From positions 1 to 45,729 of the forward strand of contig WQZS01000024.1 of the NCBI GenBank assembly GCA_009780585.1: DNA of 45,729 nucleotides. Direction: 5' to 3'. Source of the DNA: Defluviitaleaceae bacterium. GTDB lineage: Bacteria; Bacillota; Clostridia; Lachnospirales; WQUN01. Shown piece after piece: positions 23,526 through 31,937 of this stretch; positions within the stretch are counted from its first letter, which is position 1, and each line of letters opens with the position of its first letter. The position numbers and the translations under genes are program-made. The notes below the pieces were generated by a model, which was not told where the DNA came from, made no database searches, and saw only the letters and a program-made list of their open reading frames with translations.

Positions 23526-25564
23526 CCCACACCCTAATCGGCACAGCCGGCCATGTGGACCACGGCAAAACCACGCTCATACAAGCCTTAACCGGCATTT
23601 CAACGGATCGTATCGACCGCTTGAAAGAGGAGCGCAGCCGCGGCATCACCATCGATTTGGGTTATGCCTTTTTACCGCTGCCCGGCGGGGGCGTCGCTTC
23701 TATTATCGACGTACCCGGGCATGAAAAATTTATCAAGAACATGCTTGCCGGGGCGGGCGGCATCGACCTTGTGCTGTTGGTCATCGCCGCGGACGATGGT
23801 GTTATGCCCCAAACCCGCGAGCATTTGAATATCCTGCACTTGTTGGGCGCGCGGGACGGTATCGTCGTCCTGACGAAATGCGACTTGATCGATGACGACG
23901 ATTGGCGCGAAATGGTACGCGAGGACATCCGCGAAACCGTCGCGCCTACTTTTTTGGCCGACGCGCAAATCGTGGAGGTTTCGTCCCATACGGGGCAGGG
24001 GATCGACGAGTTAAAGAAAGCGATTCTTAGCAAAATTAATAACGGGGATATTAACTTATATAACGGGGGTATCAAGCGTACCGAAGGGGAGATTGCTCAC
24101 CAAAAAGGAGCGGCTTTCACATTGCTCCCCGCGGGGAGCAATGCCCCCTTTGGTACAGCGGCTCATTTCCGCATACCCGTGGACAGGGTGTTCTCGGTGG
24201 ACGGCTTCGGCACGGTGGTGACGGGGACGCTGACCGAAGGTACCCTAAAATTGGGCGACGCGGTTACCGTTTACCCCGCCAACCGCGCGGCGAAGGTACG
24301 GCATATCCAAGTCCACGGCGGCGACGCGGAAGTCGCTTTCGCGGGGCAGCGCGTAGCGGTCAACCTCTCCGGTTTGCGCCGTGAGGAAATAAACCGCGGC
24401 GATGTATTGGCTCCGCCCGGCACGCTGCGCCCCACGCGGATGCTGGACGTAAAGCTCACCGCTTTGCCCGATACCCCCCGCGAAATCAAAACGGGTTCGC
24501 GCCTGCACTTCCATTACGGCACGCACAACGTTTTGTGCAAGGCCGTGCTGTTGGGTTGCGAAAAGCTGACAGCGGGGCAGGAATGTTATGCGCAACTACG
24601 GTTTGCCGCGGAGGTTGCGGTCAAGCAGGGCGACCGTTTCGTCGTGCGCTTCTATTCACCGACGGAAACGGTCGGCGGCGGCGTGGTTCTGCACGTCCAA
24701 CCTAAAAAGCACCGCAAGGCCAAAGCCGCGGAAATCGAAAGGACGCTTGAAATCCGCGAGCAAGCGGGTGTAAGCGGTGACATTACCGCCCGCATCTTGC
24801 AAACCATCACCGACGAGGGCCCGAACTTTACCCCGCTGGAGGAAATGGAATTCGGAATAATAAACGGCGACGCGCAGGGCTCCGACTTAAATACCATCCT
24901 TGACGGGCTTGCGGAAGCGGAAAAAATCACCCGCGTGGGGGCGCACCATGTGATTGACGAAGGCTTTCGGGCGCATCTTGCCGTGCGGATTATGAAAACC
25001 CTCACCGTTTATCATAAGGAAACCCCCCTCCAATCCGGTATGCGCAAGGAAGAACTGCGCAGCCGCTTGCTGCCGAACGTCAAAACCCCGCTGTTCGATT
25101 CGCTGCTGCATATATATGAGGAAACACAGCAAATCCGCGCCCAAAACAACCGTGTATCGCTGGCGGATTTTACCGTTTCGTACACCCCCGCCCAGCAACA
25201 AATCCGCGAGGACATCCTCGACCGCATGAAAAAAGGCGGCTACGCACCGCCAAGCCCCGAGGAACTCCTTACCCCATGGAAAAAGAAAACCGCCGACTTC
25301 AACCAAGTCCTCGACGCCTTGCAATCCGAAAACGCCCTCGTCACTACCGAACTAGGTATCCTATTTTCGATGGAATCCATCGAATCGGCAAAACAAATTT
25401 TCCTTTCCCTATCGCAAAACCCCGATCAATCTGACACCCCCATCACCCTCGCCCAATTCCGCGACGCCCTTTCTACCTCCCGCAAGTTCGCGCTGTCGCT
25501 GCTGGAATATTTCGACCGCATCGGCTTTACCCGCAAGGAAGGGGAGGCGCGGGTAATAAAATAA
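23522..25564 (+). CDS. selB: Selenocysteine-specific elongation factor SelB
   Basis: 680 aa. An EF-Tu-like GTPase that brings Sec-tRNA to UGA codons marked by a SECIS hairpin. G1 is [10 protein letters not shown] (residues 10-19), G3 [11 protein letters not shown]4 TKCDLID; the EF-Tu-like beta domains follow ([18 protein letters not shown]), and the C-terminal half consists of winged helices that grip the SECIS. An extra stretch, about residues 186-211 ([19 protein letters not shown] and on), lies between the GTPase and domain 2 and is encoded by a palindromic element. With selA in the same operon, it supports reading the grdA and grdB UGAs as selenocysteine. Confidence 0.95.
   Translation: MTHTLIGTAGHVDHGKTTLIQALTGISTDRIDRLKEERSRGITIDLGYAFLPLPGGGVASIIDVPGHEKFIKNMLAGAGGIDLVLLVIAADDGVMPQTREHLNILHLLGARDGIVVLTKCDLIDDDDWREMVREDIRETVAPTFLADAQIVEVSSHTGQGIDELKKAILSKINNGDINLYNGGIKRTEGEIAHQKGAAFTLLPAGSNAPFGTAAHFRIPVDRVFSVDGFGTVVTGTLTEGTLKLGDAVTVYPANRAAKVRHIQVHGGDAEVAFAGQRVAVNLSGLRREEINRGDVLAPPGTLRPTRMLDVKLTALPDTPREIKTGSRLHFHYGTHNVLCKAVLLGCEKLTAGQECYAQLRFAAEVAVKQGDRFVVRFYSPTETVGGGVVLHVQPKKHRKAKAAEIERTLEIREQAGVSGDITARILQTITDEGPNFTPLEEMEFGIINGDAQGSDLNTILDGLAEAEKITRVGAHHVIDEGFRAHLAVRIMKTLTVYHKETPLQSGMRKEELRSRLLPNVKTPLFDSLLHIYEETQQIRAQNNRVSLADFTVSYTPAQQQIREDILDRMKKGGYAPPSPEELLTPWKKKTADFNQVLDALQSENALVTTELGILFSMESIESAKQIFLSLSQNPDQSDTPITLAQFRDALSTSRKFALSLLEYFDRIGFTRKEGEARVIK
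24078..24156. repeat. Palindromic element inside selB
   Basis: Outer arms GTACCGAAGGGG (24078-24089) and CCCCTTTGGTAC (24145-24156) pair with one wobble-type mismatch. Inside is a perfect 24-bp palindrome (24120-24143) with CATTGCTCCCCG arms. ATTGCTC occurs a second time at 24092. The AAGGAGCGGCTTT core resembles, but does not equal, the AAGGAGCGATTG of other elements. It encodes a linker that SelB proteins lack. Confidence 0.7.
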
Positions 25565-25635
25565 TTTTCCAAGCGCCCTATGCATTGCGCCGTTTTTTAT
25601 GTATTATGTAAAAAAATGGCGAATGGGGATGTTTT

Positions 25636-26565
25636 ATGTTGTGTGTAAATTGCAACACGCCAATAGAGGGAAGATTTTGTTCCGTATGCGGAGCGGCCGC
25701 AACCATACCTGTACCGCTTTCCGAACCTGTACCGCTTTCCGAACCTGCACCTGTCCTTCCCGCCGTAACCGCACCCCGAGACAACACGCTGGAAGAAATC
25801 AAAAAGGACATTCAATCCCTTTGCAACGATACCAAGTACCTTTGCGAAGAAGTGAAATCTTCCAAGAACCATTTTGAGTTGTTCGTCGTCATTATGCTGG
25901 GCATTACGGCGCTGCTGACCGCTTTCGCGGGGTACCGCTCCGCCGAATATTCCAGCCTCCAATCCACGCATTTTACCCAAAGCAATAATTTAACGGCGGA
26001 AGCGATTGGGAGGCAAAATGACGGCACACAATTGTTCATGACCGATAATTTGGCATTAAACAGTTTGAACCAATTAATTATCGATATGTCACACGCGCTT
26101 ATTAATCATGACTTTGAGCTGTCCGCCCAGTATCGGGACACGCTGGACTGGTTCATGTACTACAGTATAATGACCGACCTGTTCCGGCAATATTTAACTT
26201 GGAACTTGGATGAATGGCTGGATTCCGCCCGTGCCTTCCAGGAAGGGTGGGGGGATCTCATGTACTTCGTATCACCCTTCGATGATGAATATATGAATGA
26301 TTCCCTAATGGAAATGTACTACGAAGCGTCGGACGCGTTGTATGCCGAAGCGTGGGAAAACTTCCTGCAGGGCGAGCATTACAACGACCGCTCCGGCAGG
26401 TACGGGCTTACGACGGTTATCTACGCGGTGACGCTGTTCATGCTGGGTATCGCGTCCTCTATTAAGAAACGCGCAAGCAAGGTCGTAATGCTCACCGTAT
26501 CCACAACCACGTTTTTGCTTGCGACGGGTTACATGGCGCTGTTAATATTGAATATAAATTTATAG
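25636..26565 (+). CDS. Zinc-ribbon membrane protein of unknown function
   Basis: 309 aa. The N-terminal ribbon MLCVNCNTPIEGRFCSVCG (Cys at 3, 6, 15 and 18) is followed by a short Pro-rich linker with a direct repeat (PVPLSE twice, from an 18-bp DNA repeat at about 25708-25745). A helix at about 88-105 is followed by a long soluble, Asp/Tyr-rich region and two helices near the end. The layout resembles DUF4337-like proteins, without clear identity. It starts 71 bp after selB behind a possible weak hairpin, so its link to selB is uncertain. Confidence 0.75.
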   Translation: MLCVNCNTPIEGRFCSVCGAAATIPVPLSEPVPLSEPAPVLPAVTAPRDNTLEEIKKDIQSLCNDTKYLCEEVKSSKNHFELFVVIMLGITALLTAFAGYRSAEYSSLQSTHFTQSNNLTAEAIGRQNDGTQLFMTDNLALNSLNQLIIDMSHALINHDFELSAQYRDTLDWFMYYSIMTDLFRQYLTWNLDEWLDSARAFQEGWGDLMYFVSPFDDEYMNDSLMEMYYEASDALYAEAWENFLQGEHYNDRSGRYGLTTVIYAVTLFMLGIASSIKKRASKVVMLTVSTTTFLLATGYMALLILNINL

Positions 26566-26569
26566 CCCC

Positions 26570-27316
26570 CTACGCCTCCGCCATGCGGTACATCTCCTTT
26601 TTCAACCGCCCGATGATCTTCTTCTCCAGCCGCGAGATATAGGATTGCGAGATGCCCAGCATATCCGCGACTTCTTTTTGCGTTTTTTCCTCCCCGCCGG
26701 TAAACAAGCCGAACCGAAGCTCCACGATCTTTTTTTCCCGCTTCGTCAGCTTATCGAGCGCTACGCCCAGCAGTTCCTTATCCGTTTCGTCGTCCAAATC
26801 GCGGGAGATGATGTCCACCTCCGTGCCCAGGATATCGGAAAGTAACAGCTCATTCCCTTCCCAGTCGATGTTAAGCGGCTCGTCGATCGAAATTTCCGAC
26901 TTGGTGCGCGTGTTGCGGCGCAGGTACATAAGGATTTCATTTTCAATACAGCGGCTGGCGTAGGTGGCCAGTTTTATTTTTCGGTCGGTACGGAAGGTGT
27001 TGATCGCTTTAATCAAGCCGATCGTCCCGATGGAAATCAAATCCTCCACATTAATGCCCGTATTTTCGAATTTACGCGCGATGTAAACCACCAGCCGCAG
27101 GTTACGCTCGATAAGCACGGCCTTGGCGGCGTTATCATCCCGCGTACCCAACCGCGCCAAATAATCCGCTTCCTCGTCCACGGCCAGCGGCGCGGGCAGT
27201 ATTTCGCTCCCTCCTATGTAATAGATGCTGCCGATATCGTCCTTGTCGCGGAAACGCAACGTATCCCAAGCGTTAAGGATCAAAGCGCGTGCCTTCGTAT
27301 AGATCGCTGCAAACAT
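26570..27316 (-). CDS. sigE: Sporulation sigma factor SigE (pro-sigma-E)
   Basis: 248 aa. It directs early mother-cell transcription after asymmetric division. The pro-sequence (about residues 1-30) precedes [13 protein letters not shown], matching the cleavage region of the Bacillus protein (YYIGGSEALPPPL). Region 2 ([53 protein letters not shown]) and region 4 ([22 protein letters not shown]) are nearly identical to known SigE. The start at 27316 follows GGAGGG by 7 nt and gives the normal pro-sequence. It is 27 bp after spoIIGA, its protease. Confidence 0.96.
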   Translation of the reverse strand: MFAAIYTKARALILNAWDTLRFRDKDDIGSIYYIGGSEILPAPLAVDEEADYLARLGTRDDNAAKAVLIERNLRLVVYIARKFENTGINVEDLISIGTIGLIKAINTFRTDRKIKLATYASRCIENEILMYLRRNTRTKSEISIDEPLNIDWEGNELLLSDILGTEVDIISRDLDDETDKELLGVALDKLTKREKKIVELRFGLFTGGEEKTQKEVADMLGISQSYISRLEKKIIGRLKKEMYRMAEA

Positions 27317-27343
27317 AAATATTCCCTCCATTGCGTTAAATTC

Positions 27344-28249
27344 TTAATTAATCAATTCCGCACTAAGCAACCCTTGGTACCGTCCGTCGCGTGTCAGCTT
27401 GTCGTTATAAATGCCGATGATGATGTCCTGCCGTGCTTGCTTCTCCGTGTCGTCACGTACCGTCACGCGGTCGGGGCGGAAGCCCACGAGCATCCCGTTG
27501 GCCCGCCCGATACTGGTGAAGGGAATCATGCGAAGCCGTGTATAAAATGTATTCTCCTGCCCAAGCAACAAGCCCGTGAGGTTGTTTTCCTGTTTTTCGT
27601 AGAACAAATTGCGCAAACCCTCCGGCAGGAAGTGCTTTACGTATTCGAATTCCGCCACGATCACCGGCGATTGGCTGATCGGCTCGCGCAGGCTGTGCCC
27701 CGTGTCCACCAGCGCGTCGAAAGCGACGCTGGTTTCGTCCATGTATACCTCCACGTTGCACAGCATTTGTTTTTTCAAATTGCGGCGTTCCAATATATAT
27801 TGGCCCAACTTTATCAACACGTAGCTTATGATCATCCCCGTGACAGCCAACTGCACCGACACCGACCGCGAAAACGCCCCCAAGTCCGACGCGATGATGT
27901 GTACCGCGTAAGGCAAATCGGTCAGGAAGAACAACGCCATCCCCAACCCGCCCACGATGAAGGAAATCAAGTACGCCGCCAGCATGTACCGTAAAAACGC
28001 CTTTACGCCCTTCGGGAAGAAGGCGATATACACCCCCGCAGCCAATATCCCCACCTGCGCGATAAACGCGTTGACCCCTTGCAGCGGCGTAACCACGAGC
28101 AGAAGCGTATATAAAAACGCCATCGCCCCCGCTCCCGCCATCCACCAGCGATGCTTCCTTCCGTTTTTCGTAATCCTGGAGGTGAGCCAAAGGACAAAGG
28201 CGTTCATGACCAGGTTGACTACAAACAGAATGTCCGCGTAAATCGTCAC
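27344..28249 (-). CDS. spoIIGA: Pro-sigma-E processing protease SpoIIGA
   Basis: 301 aa from the GTG at 28249, which follows a GGGGGCGG ribosome site. Five or so helices (MTIYADILFVVNLVMNAF first) precede a cytoplasmic aspartic protease domain. The catalytic motif DTGHSL has Asp182, next to the position known in Bacillus (Asp183). GGxG-like and VLVGFRPDRV blocks are kept. It cleaves pro-sigma-E when signalled by SpoIIR from the forespore. The open frame extends upstream to 28378, but that part overlaps the promoter and has no homology, so the GTG start is preferred. Confidence 0.92.
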   Translation of the reverse strand: MTIYADILFVVNLVMNAFVLWLTSRITKNGRKHRWWMAGAGAMAFLYTLLLVVTPLQGVNAFIAQVGILAAGVYIAFFPKGVKAFLRYMLAAYLISFIVGGLGMALFFLTDLPYAVHIIASDLGAFSRSVSVQLAVTGMIISYVLIKLGQYILERRNLKKQMLCNVEVYMDETSVAFDALVDTGHSLREPISQSPVIVAEFEYVKHFLPEGLRNLFYEKQENNLTGLLLGQENTFYTRLRMIPFTSIGRANGMLVGFRPDRVTVRDDTEKQARQDIIIGIYNDKLTRDGRYQGLLSAELIN

Positions 28250-28271
28250 ATTTACCGCCCCCCACGCATAG

Positions 28272-28305
28272 AGTATACGGCTCCGCGGGTGTCGGAAATT
28301 GTCAA
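28272..28305 (-). promoter_or_regulatory. Probable spoIIG promoter with 22-bp spacing
   Basis: TTGACA (28305-28300) and TATACT (28277-28272) are separated by 22 bp. The Bacillus spoIIG promoter is known for the same non-standard spacing, used by sigma-A RNA polymerase with phosphorylated Spo0A. A 0A-box-like TGTCGGA (one mismatch to TGTCGAA) lies at 28290-28296, between the hexamers and close to the -35. Confidence 0.7.
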
Positions 28306-28340
28306 TCGGTTTGCGGTTTGATAAAAAATTAATACCGCCA

Positions 28341-28372
28341 AAAATAAAAACCACCCCGAAAAATCGGGGCGG
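28341..28372 (-). terminator. Terminator downstream of the hydrolase gene
   Basis: On the minus strand CCGCCCCGA/TCGGGGTGG pairs around TTTT and is followed by TTTTTATTTTT. It ends the XRE-hydrolase transcript ahead of spoIIGA. Confidence 0.8.
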
Positions 28373-28392
28373 CAGCAAAAAATTAAATTTTA

Positions 28393-28578
28393 TTACTTTT
28401 TATACTTCCCCGAATTAACGTAAACCGTGGAGAATATTGAAAGTGTTATTACAACGGCAAGAAAGACCCAAACATACCAACCCCTGATGCTTTCGATTCC
28501 CACAAGCGCAAGGAGAATACCCATAACCAATACTATTTTACCTATAAATTTGGATAACGCCCTTGCGTTATACTTCGC
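28393..28578 (-). pseudogene. Remnant of a DUF3784-type small membrane protein
   Basis: Directly after the hydrolase stop, in the same frame, 61 codons read AKYNARALSKFIGKIVL and then two membrane helices, ending in TAA at 28393. The KYNARAL..FIGKI block resembles the middle of DUF3784 membrane proteins, whose first helix and start are missing here. An internal ATG could give a 43-aa peptide but no ribosome site is clear. It looks like the tail left by a deletion or recombination that brought the hydrolase gene against it. Confidence 0.6.
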
Positions 28579-29523
28579 TTAATTTTTACCTCCCGGAATA
28601 TTGTTTATCCATTTTGCCATGTCGGATATTACATAGCTTTCAACGTGCTGAGGTTTTGAGTATTCCTCTTTCGCCGATTTTAACCCTTTGCATACAACAG
28701 GCATAAACACATGATTTAAGCCGGGGTATAACTTAAATGCAGCGTTCGGGTGGTTTTGCAAAATGCGTTTATACTCATTAAAGTCCTTTTCGGTTGAAAC
28801 TTGGAAATCACCGTCACCGTGCATAACCAAAATGGGTTTTATGTTGTTTTTAAGGTATTCACCCACCTGCTTTTTGCCCATATCCTTGAAATAATACGCC
28901 GTGGCACCGCCCATAAACGTTATTTTTTTAGCTTCTTCATCGCTTATTTCATAAATATTATTAAGTTTAGCCGATAGTTTGTTCATTTGTTTTTTGATTA
29001 TCCACCCAAGCAAACCGCGGGGCATTTTTAGGGTCGGATCCTCCATTTGCGCTTTCATCACCACTTCCAATCTTCGGGCAGGAGCAGCCAAAAGAATCAA
29101 ACCGTTAAAGTTACCGCCTTCTTCGTCTATACGCGGTACCAGCATACCGCCCATACTGATTCCCGCAATAAAAATTCTATTCGGGTCAATCCTTGAATCT
29201 TTCCTTAAAATATCCGCGGCCAAAATTGCGTCTTCAATGGCTTCTTCCTTCGCCGTAATCATGATTTTTTTCTTCATCATCTTTTTGGCATGAGCAAAGC
29301 TGCGTTTATCATAACGGATACCCGCAACACCGTGTTTAGCCAAGCCTTCAGCGAAATCCTTGAACGGTCTGACCGCGAACACCTTTGAATCCATGTCTGA
29401 CGAGCCGGAACCGTGAACGAAAACAACGGCCGGATACGGCGCATTGCCTGTCTTCGGAATCGTTAATATTCCGTTCAGCGGAAACTCGCCGCCGCCGCCG
29501 ATTATTACTTTTTCTTCTAACAT
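28579..29523 (-). CDS. Alpha/beta hydrolase (dienelactone-hydrolase-like)
   Basis: 314 aa, no signal peptide. The oxyanion segment FVHGSGSSDMD, nucleophile elbow GISMGGM (Ser at about 130), acidic residue in HGDGDFQV and histidine in GLNHVF give a complete Ser-Asp-His triad. Such proteins act as esterases or acyl peptidases; the substrate is not evident. The ATG at 29523 follows GGAGG by 5 nt. It begins 14 bp after an XRE regulator, which probably controls it. Confidence 0.87.
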   Translation of the reverse strand: MLEEKVIIGGGGEFPLNGILTIPKTGNAPYPAVVFVHGSGSSDMDSKVFAVRPFKDFAEGLAKHGVAGIRYDKRSFAHAKKMMKKKIMITAKEEAIEDAILAADILRKDSRIDPNRIFIAGISMGGMLVPRIDEEGGNFNGLILLAAPARRLEVVMKAQMEDPTLKMPRGLLGWIIKKQMNKLSAKLNNIYEISDEEAKKITFMGGATAYYFKDMGKKQVGEYLKNNIKPILVMHGDGDFQVSTEKDFNEYKRILQNHPNAAFKLYPGLNHVFMPVVCKGLKSAKEEYSKPQHVESYVISDMAKWINNIPGGKN

Positions 29524-29537
29524 ACTGCCTCCCATTA

Positions 29538-30644
29538 CTAATTATTTATAAAATTTTTCATTTTATTAATGAGCCCGGTAAATTCGGGAATTTCGCGCAG
29601 GTTTTCAAAACGCGGGTCATTAAGTATATCAAGCATATTTTCTTTGATAAGTGTATCATTGCGCGGCATATTTAAAGCGCTTTCGTCAAGCCACGGTTCA
29701 ATCCTGTCGAAGAACATGTCGCCGCATGGCTTATACGGAAAGAAACCGTTAACGCAGGTATCAACATATTGTTCAAGCATTTTAACGGCTTCCTTATTGT
29801 TTCCGGCGGCTTGTTCAATATATGCGCCCGATAAGTACATTACCGCCGTGTTGTTCGGGTTAAGTCCCCGCATATTAAATAATTCCGCGAATTTTCGGGT
29901 GCGTTCGAAAGTTGTCTTAACAGTTTCATAATTATTTATATTTAACCCCATATAAGTTGTCAGTCCGGAAAAAGCCAACATCAAATTTTGATAAATTTCA
30001 GTCTGCACGATTGTTTTCGCTTTTTCGGTATTTCCGAGCATTTGATATGCCTGTGAAATTAAGGCAGAATCGGGTATAAGGTTATTTTTAATTTCCTCAC
30101 CCATCAGCTCCAGCACTTTTTCAGCTTCATCTACCATGAGGTGCAGCAACGATTGATACTTCACCGCCGTTTTTGTAAGGCTGACTTCGCGGCTGTTATC
30201 CGTAACGCGTTCGCATAATCCGATTGCCAAGCGGGCAAGTGCTGCCGTGCGTTCGGAATTTGCCGCCATTGGAATATGGTTAATATATAATTGGACGATT
30301 TCAAGTAAAAACGGATAACACGAATAATATTTCTTTACAAGTAATTCACACTCCGCAATCACGTCTTCAAAAGGTTTTTCAACAAAGTCTGCCGCCAAAC
30401 GGGAATAGATTTCTTTCATTTTAGGAGTCGATAACTGCGGCGAATAATTCATTAAACAATCAATGCTGATATCAAAAAACGAGGCTAACAAAGGCAAAAA
30501 TGTAATATCGGGGTAACTTACCCCGGTTTCCCATTTGGATACCGATGCTTTTGATACGCCGATGTATGCGGCGAGTTCGTCCTGCGTCAAACCTTTTTCG
30601 CGGCGTTTTTGAACTAGGACTTGCGATAAATTGATTTCCTTCAT
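29538..30644 (-). CDS. XRE-family regulator with helical-repeat C-terminus
   Basis: 368 aa. The helix-turn-helix is at residues 1-65 (VLVQKRREKGLTQDELAAYI, SKASVSKWETGVSYPDITFL). The remaining 300 residues are all-helical and look like degenerate TPR repeats, as in peptide- or ligand-responsive regulators. The ATG at 30644 follows GGAGG by 5 nt; earlier codons in frame have no such site. The downstream hydrolase is its likely operon partner. A TTGACA pair lies 50-60 bp upstream within an incomplete dyad (GTCAAC/GTTGAC at about 30681-30708) that could be both promoter and operator. Confidence 0.87.
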   Translation of the reverse strand: MKEINLSQVLVQKRREKGLTQDELAAYIGVSKASVSKWETGVSYPDITFLPLLASFFDISIDCLMNYSPQLSTPKMKEIYSRLAADFVEKPFEDVIAECELLVKKYYSCYPFLLEIVQLYINHIPMAANSERTAALARLAIGLCERVTDNSREVSLTKTAVKYQSLLHLMVDEAEKVLELMGEEIKNNLIPDSALISQAYQMLGNTEKAKTIVQTEIYQNLMLAFSGLTTYMGLNINNYETVKTTFERTRKFAELFNMRGLNPNNTAVMYLSGAYIEQAAGNNKEAVKMLEQYVDTCVNGFFPYKPCGDMFFDRIEPWLDESALNMPRNDTLIKENMLDILNDPRFENLREIPEFTGLINKMKNFINN

Positions 30645-30764
30645 ACCAGCCTCCATAACCCTTATTTCATACGAAACCTTGTCAACTGTCAATCGACATG
30701 TGGTTGACTTTTTGTGGAGAAGTTAACCGCCGGGAAACATGGGATAAACCCATTGTAATAAAAA

Positions 30765-30849
30765 ACCCCATGCGGGAAGCTCAAGCATCATAAGATGCTC
30801 CCGCACAAGGTAGGCAGTCGTTCACCTTCATTGTTTCGAAGGTTTTTTA
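30765..30849 (+). ncRNA. Possible small structured RNA with terminator
   Basis: The plus strand holds two stems in a row. ATGCGGGA/TCCCGCA encloses a shorter GCATC/GATGC hairpin, and ACCTTC/GAAGGT (30824-30843) is followed by TTTTTT, a good terminator. No gene ends here on this strand, so the terminator implies a short RNA or a leader of the ABC operon that starts 170 bp downstream. It matches no riboswitch class that I know. Confidence 0.35.
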
Positions 30850-30945
30850 TTGGTACATTGGAATCAACGGGCGTTTTGACATTTTAACGTTGACATGTCC
30901 GAACAATTGTGCTGCTCAAAAAATTCTTGCGGAACGGATCACAAC

Positions 30946-30974
30946 TTGCCAACCCCCTATCGCTTTGCTACACT
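30946..30974 (+). promoter_or_regulatory. Candidate promoter of the ABC transporter operon
   Basis: TTGCCA (30946-30951) and TACACT (30969-30974), 17 bp apart, 42 bp before the start at 31017. Confidence 0.4.
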
Positions 30975-31016
30975 AATTTGTCACAAATCCACCGTGAAAG
31001 GTCGGTTATTTTTTAT

Positions 31017-31937
31017 ATGGAACTCTCCTTGCAACACATCTGCAAATCCTTCGGCAAGAAGGAAGTCCTCAAAGACATTTCCTTTACCGTCAAGGCCGGG
31101 CAAGCCATGGGCTACCTGGGGCGCAACGGCGCGGGCAAAACCACGACGCTGCGGATTTTGTCCGATATCTTCCGCGCCGATTCGGGGCGGGTTTTGTTGG
31201 GCGGCGCGCCGATTGACCGCGATAAGGTCCGCTTGGGTTATCTGCCCGAGGAACGCGGCCTGTACCCAAAATCCAAGGTGGGCGAACAAATGATGTACAT
31301 CGGCCGCTTGCGGGGTATGGACGCCCAATCCGCCAAAAAGGGCGCGATGGCATTGTTGGAGGAATTGGAAGCCGCCGAGTATTGGCCGCGCAAGCTGGAA
31401 ACCCTCTCGAAGGGCAACCAGCAAAAAATCCAGCTCGCCATCGCCGTACTGCACGATCCGGACATCGTGATATTGGACGAACCCTTCTCGGGGCTGGACC
31501 CGGTCAACGCTTCCATGCTCAAGCGGCTCATCGTCAAACAAGTGGAGCGGGGCAAGATCGTTTTGTTCTCCAGCCACCAAATGCCTTATGTAGAGGAATT
31601 CTGCGAACATATCTGCATCATCAACCAAGGCGAAATCGTGTTGGACGGTAAAATCCGCGAAATCAAGAAAACCTACCCGCGCAATAAAGTCGCCGTATGG
31701 CCCGAAGGGGACGCGGCGGCTTTTTTGCGCGCGTTGGAAGGGCAAAGCGCGTGGCCGAACGTCGCGGCGGCCGCTTCCGTGACGAATGACACCATCGTTA
31801 TAACGATGAAAATGGAGCGGGATAAACAAGCCCTCATGCAAATGCTCGCAAACATGACCCTCGGCGTGGACCGCGTGCAAGTGGTGGAGCCAACGCTGGA
31901 AGATATTTTCGTGGAAAAGGCGGGAACCTCGGTATGA
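31017..31937 (+). CDS. ABC transporter ATP-binding protein (NatA-like)
   Basis: 306 aa. Walker A GRNGAGKTT (about residues 37-45), signature LSKGNQQKIQLA, Walker B IVILDEPFSGLDPVNA, and H-loop FSSHQM are all present. The C-terminal 85 residues are the DUF4162-type extension common in NatA/YhaQ-like exporters. The ATG at 31017 opens the ATPase domain; earlier in-frame codons have no homology. It overlaps the permease gene by 4 nt. The pair most resembles sodium/antibiotic exporters of the NatAB class, but the substrate is unproven. Confidence 0.92.
   Translation: MELSLQHICKSFGKKEVLKDISFTVKAGQAMGYLGRNGAGKTTTLRILSDIFRADSGRVLLGGAPIDRDKVRLGYLPEERGLYPKSKVGEQMMYIGRLRGMDAQSAKKGAMALLEELEAAEYWPRKLETLSKGNQQKIQLAIAVLHDPDIVILDEPFSGLDPVNASMLKRLIVKQVERGKIVLFSSHQMPYVEEFCEHICIINQGEIVLDGKIREIKKTYPRNKVAVWPEGDAAAFLRALEGQSAWPNVAAAASVTNDTIVITMKMERDKQALMQMLANMTLGVDRVQVVEPTLEDIFVEKAGTSV

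Noticed and set aside
25708..25745. 18-bp direct repeat in the zinc-ribbon gene as a mobile-element footprint
   Set aside because: It encodes a simple PVPLSE repeat in a Pro-rich linker and has no inverted structure; ordinary repeat slippage explains it.
30981..31880. 299-aa minus-strand open frame
   Set aside because: It is antisense to the ABC ATPase gene, which has all expected motifs.
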